Source: Scilla litardierei | Lineage: Eukaryota; Streptophyta; Magnoliopsida; Asparagales; Asparagaceae | Direction: 5' to 3' | NCBI GenBank assembly: GCA_030789695.1 | Contig: CM061135.1 | Coordinates: 108,632,301-108,696,300, forward strand | Length of the DNA stretch: 64,000 nucleotides | Shown: one piece after another, positions 58,841 to 64,000 of the stretch | Numbering within the stretch: the first letter of the stretch is position 1 | Layout: the number at the start of each line of letters is the position of its first letter | Notes under the pieces: generated by a model | What the model was told of the DNA's origin: nothing | What the model saw: the letters and a program-made list of their open reading frames with translations, nothing else | Databases searched by the model: none | Program-made: the position numbers and the translations under genes

Positions 58841-60385
58841 TGTTGGAAGCAACGATCTAGGATCTCTAGTTTGATGATGACAAACGTGTACGAAGCTGTA
58901 TTAAGTGCGTTTTAGGAATGGCAAGAGGTAAATCTTCATTTGATGACTTGGTCAAGATGGAGTCATATCTAAAATGAGATGAGACCAAATCCTATACAAA
59001 CTCAAACTCCTATTCTAAGGGGAATTGACTCAATTCCTTGATACTAGGGATTCTCTCATGCCAACCAAGTTAAAGCCCTAAGCTCCTATATAAACCATAT
59101 CATCAAACTAGGGTTTTAATTGCGGAATACAACATTACAAGTCGGCCAAAAATCCTTAGAAGAATATCCTACAAGCCATTGTCCTCCATATTGCGAAAAA
59201 TCTACCTGTTCATCATACAACCACAAGTTTAATTGGCAAATACAAAATTTCCAAAGCACAAAAAACCAGAGTCAGCAATATCCCAACTCCAAGCGATAAG
59301 AGCGGCCCAACATCATCTTCATCATAGCCTCATGCAAGCCAAACCTATGACAACCATCCTCTTGCCATGATCAATACAAGCCAAAGCTCATCACGTTGCA
59401 GCAGTAGAGTTCTTTGCCACCGTCGGGTGCTTCATCCTGCCGAACATCATCAACAAGCTTCTGCTACTGGGGAGATCGAAGACCCATTACTGCCTTTCCC
59501 TTGTGCTACCGTTGAAGAGCTCTGTTATGGGTTCTTGTTCCACCGACAAGTTCTAGTTGATACTGAGCCATCTTCGAAGGTGCTGCAGTCCAAGAGCTCC
59601 GCCGCCGTCGAAGACATGACCCCTGCTGTCGGCAATGCTTTCATCAAGCTGCAAATAACTCCTACCAAAGAGTGGTCACTGCCCTATTTCAGTAGACGAA
59701 GCCATCATCTTGCCACCTCCTGCCATTTTCTATTACCGCACCATCCGAGTTGCTAACCCATGCTGCAGCCTCATCAACTTGCCGTACCACCATGAAGAAC
59801 GTCAAGACACCCTACTAGCCGCAGCCTTCATCCCCTCACGTCGAGGAGATACTCGCTATCGAGGAGAGGGTCTATCACCGTATGTCGGAGTTACCGTCAA
59901 CATCTCCTGCTGCCGTGGACTTTATAGCTGTCGTCGCCCACATCATCTTCAAGGCTCTGATCATCTAGCTGCCAAGCTCTGTCTTTCCGCCCTCGAAGTC
60001 GAGTTCCCATTGCCCTACTTCCTCCATGCCTCCAAGAACATTACCGCTGCCATGAGGAATCCCAGCAGCGCCGACAACCAATTCGCTTTCGTGATCCTCT
60101 CTTTACCATATGATCATCGTGTTGAAGCCACCAGAGGAAGAAGCTCGCAGTTGCTGCTCTCCATTGACTGCCTCTGTGTGAAGCTGAGTTTTGCGTCAAG
60201 TCTCCATCGGAGCGCTCCCATCCAGTTGCCATGAAGTCGAGGCCAGAGCAAACTTCTCTCCAGTCTGGGAACGAAAAGAAATAAGCTGACGTGGAAAATT
60301 AAGGAGCTGTTGTGTGCACATACCGACTCATATTTTGTTTGTACTGGAATTGCTATTGACATAGACTAGTTACTGGAATTGCTAT
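58841..60385 (+). repeat. 3' LTR of E, truncated
   Basis: It matches 20129-21770 of the 5' LTR with many substitutions and indels. It lacks the last ~550 bp. At about 60371 'tactggaattgctat' is repeated, and the sequence then jumps to an LTR-start segment. Confidence 0.75.
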
Positions 60386-60429
60386 GGAGTCATATCTAAA
60401 ATGAGATGAGACCAAATCCTATACAAACT
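60386..60429 (+). repeat. Second short E-type LTR fragment
   Basis: 'ggagtcatatctaaaatgag' and the following bases copy 58970-59010 of the same LTR. It forms the left flank of A'. Confidence 0.75.
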
Positions 60430-60734
60430 TGATCACTCCATATTTTACACCTTTTTTCTGCTTATCTGCATACCGTTTTGATCGCCCATATCACGCTTTT
60501 CACGATTATTCGACAATATTGCGATGCTTTTCACTATTTCTTGTTTTTGTCGTATTTCAGGATATATGGAGCGTTTTGATCGATTGTGAGATCAAGAGGT
60601 TTTGCGCCCACTCCGGAGAGTCAACCATGGCCCTTTTGAGGGTTATTCTGCAATGGAAGAGGCGTGGAAGAAGAAAGAACGCCGTAGGAGCGACGGGGGA
60701 GCGAAAAGATGAAGATTGGGCATTTTCAGCATGC

Positions 60735-61290
60735 CACTCGGCCGAGTGAAGGAGTCACTCGGCCGAGCATTGAGACCCCGCTCGGCCGGCCAGATCGGAC
60801 ACGCAACAGAGATGTATCAGCGTGCACTCGGCCGAGCATCGCACGCCGACTCGGCCGAGTGCGGAGACTCCGTCCGCCCGAGTGGCACCCAGACGACGGC
60901 AAGCCAAAATGTCCAACTTACTGTAATCCGTCAGTCTGCCCCAGAAGCCCGACTCGACCGAGTGACGAAAGCCGTCCGCCCGAGTACCAAATGCCCCTCG
61001 GCCGAGTGACATTTGCCACTCGACCGAGTGATGCCGAGGACATGCAGCGCCCAGATTTTCAGACAGCCTCTCACTCTTTTGAAATCTGCTATCATTCCAG
61101 CAATCAAAGTATTTTTCTCATATTTTTTATGAATAGTAGACTTCATGACGGTTCCAACGCCGCCAAGAACGCGCCAATCGGAGGTCGGATGAAATCTGGA
61201 GAATTTCTGCAAGTTGATGCTGCAGTGCTGGAATTTGCATGTCAGTGTCACTCGGCCGGGTCACATATTCCACTCGGCCGAGTGCGGCCT
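60735..61290. repeat. Palindrome array of the A' LTR
   Basis: About twelve CACTCGGCCGAGTG-type motifs, in different order and spacing from A, including CTCGGCCGGCC and CGTCCGCCCGAG variants. Confidence 0.9.
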
Positions 61291-62528
61291 GGGCCCAGAT
61301 TTTAAGTTGCGGTTTGGGCTGTTTTTGGGCACGAATTTGAGGGGTTTTCTAGGTTTTCTTGCTAGGGTTTTGGGGGAGTATTTAAGGGGTTTGTAGCCAC
61401 CATTAGAGGGGATCCCCATTATGTTTTATTAGAGTTATTTTTAGAGGTTAGGCCATGCCCTAGGCCCCCTCTTGGATCAAAAAGCTTGTATTTGGATTGG
61501 AATTCTTCATCAAAGCTAAGTATTTCTATTCTTATTATTTAAATCTTTGATTTGCTATCTTTTTACATGCAAGCAATTGTTTTTATTGATTCCTATATCG
61601 TTGTTGCTATGCTTGAGTAGATTTGATGTTCTAGGGCATGTGGATGAACCCTATGGATCTAATTTCATATTTGTGATGAATGAATTTCTAAATTGCTAGA
61701 ATTGCTAGGAGGTTAGGTTGTGGTTGATTTACTACGGATAGCTAGGGATCTCCATCGATCTAGGGTTTGCAAGAGATTGGATTCTAATCGATGGGAAGCC
61801 CTAGAAATTCGATTTAGATTTACAATTGGATTTCTCTAGATTTGGTTTGCAAGAGATTGGACCAAAGCTAGGATTTTTAATTGTAAATCTATACACATAT
61901 TCGTTTGCAAGAGATTGGACGAATACGAACTATCACAACCTAGATCGTAACTCGAGTTTGCACGAGAGTGGGCTCGAGGAGCGATTGGACGATGACGTCG
62001 ATCCACATGCTAGTGGCTTAGGTTAGGGTTTGCAAGAGATTGGGCTCTAATCTAGGTTGCTATAGACCGGCAATAGCGCGAGAGCGTGAGCTTGGTTCTA
62101 TATTCAGTTACGACTAGTTCACCTCAATGCAAGTCTAGTAATATTGAGATTCACTATTTACGATGATGTATGACGATCCGTAGTGGGAATTCCCTAGCCC
62201 TAGACGTCTTTATTTGGCTTTATATCCCCATACTTTGCCCGACGATTGTGACAGGATCGCCGCAAGGCAAATTCCCACTTTTATTGTATTGTATCTGAAT
62301 CGATATTTTATCCGACTTCTTTATCTCCGACACCGACATCCACCACCATTTCCATTATATCACACCATCGCCATCTCCACCAATAAAACATTCGTAGTCG
62401 AGTCAACCTAGGGTAGATTGGAACCAACACCACCTCCTCGTGTTCGATACCCGCTCGCCACTTTGCCGTGCGCTTGCGGTAAAACTACAATCGTTCTCCG
62501 GGTGTACATCCGGGGCCGATCAAGTTTT

Positions 62529-62543
62529 TGGCGCCGTTGCCGG
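62529..62543 (+). promoter_or_regulatory. Primer-binding site of A' (Asp-tRNA type)
   Basis: TGGCGCCGTTGCCGG is an exact 15-base match to the complement of the plant Asp-tRNA 3' end. It lies six bases after the LTR. Confidence 0.85.
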
Positions 62544-62715
62544 TGAGGTGTTTCCGTTGGTGCCAATTTGTCACAATTAGGTTGATTAGACTACGAAAAA
62601 AAAATAAATAAATAAAAAGGAAATTTTCACCCCTGCCACCATTATTATCATTTCTATATTCTTTTGTGCCACTGATATCTTTTCTCCAGGTATTTATCTT
62701 TGTTGATCAGGTGCT

Positions 62716-64000
62716 ATGGGTTATACTACGTGGACCACAGATTTTGATCAGAATGCTCAGACGGGAGATTACTATTTTGATCAGAATGCTCAGACGGGAG
62801 ATTACTATTTTGATCAGAGTGCTCAGATGGGAGAATACTATTATGATCAGAGTGCTCAGATGGGAGAATACTATTTTGATCAGAGTGCTCAGATGGGCGA
62901 ATACCTTTTTGAGGAGATGCACTGGCCCGAGCTTGATGAGAGACAAAGGATCTTTTTTGATGAGATGCATGCACACCAGGTTGAAGTGCAAGCCGGGCTT
63001 GAAAAGGGTAACCTTCTATTGGAACGGGTGAAGAAGCAACTTGAAATGAATATGCTCATGCTTAAGGTTGAAGGGATTTCCAAAGATATCAGTTCTGCTT
63101 CTTCATTTTATGGGCAAGAAGCATCGCCAGACTTACTACCAGAGCCAGAATGTGCCGTCGTCGATCCCACTTCCTACGATACATCTATTGCATATGAAGA
63201 GTGGATGGACGAAGAGGCAGTGAAGGAAGCAGAAACTGAGTCATATGCGCAGCCAGAGGAGGACGCATTTCAGAGATTATTGGAGGGTCTCTTGGAGTCA
63301 GTGAGGTTCACCGGTTCAGAGAGCATTACGGCAGTTGATGCATTTGAGCTACGATTTGCGGATTTTGTTATGAACCGTGTTTCAGCTGCAGGAACAATTG
63401 AGGAGGACATCCATATCAGACTTGAGGGGGATAGACTATATTTTTGGATTTCTTGCGGGCATTCCCCTCCACATGATACATCCCCACAAGCTGACACACA
63501 TGAGCAGCCAGCATCACCATCCCAGGGAGAGCCTACATTGATAGTTGATGAGAAGGCAAATGAGCACACTATCGAGCCAGAGCATGCTTTTGAGGAGGCC
63601 TTACACATAGAGCCAGAGCTTATCACCGAGGAGGTCATGCATCGGGACGAGGACACAGCCATTCATGAGGATCCCGAGCACTATCCTCCTCCATTAGAGC
63701 TTCCGCAGCCACCTCATCCTCCCACTGACGCAGAGGACTACCCCACAGAGCTTATGGCTCCCCTTCAGGGAGATCTCTTTACTCCCTCGCCCTTTATCTT
63801 TGATTTCCCTCCAGTGTATGATGTTTTTTATGATTCATCGTGCCTTTTGCAGGATTCATGTACATACGATCAAGAGGTACGATGGGACGTATATGTGGAG
63901 GAGAGCGAGGAGTTAGCACCCATGGACACATATGAATATGATCAAGGGGTGCACTGGGATGAGTCCGACGATGATGAGGAGCATCTTGATGGGGTCCACA
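62716..64000 (+). CDS. Acidic protein of unknown family in A' (open to window end)
   Basis: The frame opens with MGYTTWTTDF and stays open for 428 codons to the edge. Residues 10-64 are five tandem 11-residue repeats (FDQNAQTGDYY to FDQSAQMGEYL; 33-bp DNA units at 62743-62907). A Glu/Met/Leu-rich, coiled-coil-like part follows (LERVKKQLEMNMLMLKVEG), then YEEWMDEEAVKEAE, the block shared with A (LLEGLLESVRFTGSESI; FADFVMNRVSAAGTIEED), and Pro/Glu-rich low complexity with YDQEVRWD and DESDDDEEHL. It takes the place of gag but lacks a Gag core and zinc knuckle. A lost the N-terminal repeat part and has extra modules in the middle. Function unknown; open reading suggests it was under selection until recently. 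Confidence 0.75.
   Translation, partial: MGYTTWTTDFDQNAQTGDYYFDQNAQTGDYYFDQSAQMGEYYYDQSAQMGEYYFDQSAQMGEYLFEEMHWPELDERQRIFFDEMHAHQVEVQAGLEKGNLLLERVKKQLEMNMLMLKVEGISKDISSASSFYGQEASPDLLPEPECAVVDPTSYDTSIAYEEWMDEEAVKEAETESYAQPEEDAFQRLLEGLLESVRFTGSESITAVDAFELRFADFVMNRVSAAGTIEEDIHIRLEGDRLYFWISCGHSPPHDTSPQADTHEQPASPSQGEPTLIVDEKANEHTIEPEHAFEEALHIEPELITEEVMHRDEDTAIHEDPEHYPPPLELPQPPHPPTDAEDYPTELMAPLQGDLFTPSPFIFDFPPVYDVFYDSSCLLQDSCTYDQEVRWDVYVEESEELAPMDTYEYDQGVHWDESDDDEEHLDGVH
62743..62907 (+). repeat. Five 33-bp tandem repeats (11-residue units)
   Basis: 'ttttgatcagaatgctcag' or a close variant recurs every 33 bp. Minus-strand ORFs over this stretch are repeat shadows. Confidence 0.95.

Larger units (their letters stand above)
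20129..60429 (+). mobile_element. SIRE-like copia element E, split by insertions D and A
   Basis: The pieces are: 5' LTR 20129-22335, internal 22336-25268, D insertion, internal 32669-32962, A insertion, tail 58762-58840 with polypurine tract, and 3' LTR from 58841. Both LTRs start TGTTGRAAGCAAYGATCTAGG. They differ clearly, with indels, so E is older than its inserts. It has a gag but no pol in any piece. Its left end cuts gypsy F (5 bp before it: cctcc). Its right end is rearranged at about 60386 and is cut by A' at 60430, so the partner duplication cannot be seen. Confidence 0.8.
60430..64000 (+). mobile_element. Second family-A element (A'), right end outside window
   Basis: The 5' LTR is 60430-62522 (2093 bp, TGATCACTCC...GGCCGATCA), followed by a primer site at 62529 and the acidic ORF. 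Its 3' LTR half matches A closely, but the palindrome-rich part (about 60590-61020) is largely different from A. Confidence 0.88.

Noticed and set aside
59367..60234. Two ORFs in the 3' LTR of E that resemble ORFs at 20691-21053
   Set aside because: They are homologous DNA in both LTRs, but start, stop and frame are not conserved.

Overview
The window looks like repeat-dense chromosomal DNA of a flowering plant. The transposon families carry plant-type signatures: Tat-lineage Ty3/gypsy elements with a second RNase H and an antisense extra ORF, SIRE-like Ty1/copia Gag, a MuDR/MULE transposase, and primer sites for initiator Met-tRNA and Asp-tRNA. The species cannot be fixed from sequence alone. 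I see no host gene, tRNA, rRNA or CRISPR array. Almost all 64 kb is transposable-element DNA, and most ORFs lie inside long terminal repeats (LTRs) or are shadows.

Left part (1-12.6 kb): a partial minus-strand LTR (1-2054) related to family C below; a broken MULE transposase (about 2138-3340); a small foldback element with a 9-bp flanking repeat (3349-3696); a solo LTR with a 5-bp target duplication (H1, 4489-6614); a related copia 5' LTR with an intact Met-tRNA primer site (H2, about 7401-9690); and an inverted related LTR (H3, 9904 to about 11850).

Right part (about 11.9-64 kb) is one deep nest. Copia G (minus strand, gag plus a Transposase_32-like ORF) is broken in its 5' LTR by gypsy F (from 17572, gag-less pol). 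F is broken by SIRE-like copia E (from 20129). E holds two separate insertions: D (25269-32668, TSD acatg) and A (32963-58761, TSD atcct). A holds B (38597-56400, TSD agttg), and one LTR of B holds C (47020-56288, TSD atccc). A second copy of family A (A', from 60430) sits in an E-type LTR fragment and runs off the window. Four insertions are proven by matching target-site duplications on both sides. By-eye LTR divergence (A about 3%, B about 2%, C about 0.7%) agrees with the nesting order; D is youngest at about 0.4%.

The most interesting biology is division of labour. D and B have matching LTR ends, primer site and polypurine tract and a homologous antisense ORF, but D encodes only Gag (intact, with an RS-rich segment) while B encodes only protease-RT-RNaseH-integrase (one frame with two TGA codons) behind a remnant Gag leader. 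Family A encodes neither Gag nor Pol, but a conserved acidic protein I do not recognise. Its LTRs carry dense arrays of the palindrome CACTCGGCCGAGTG. No element visible here is autonomous.
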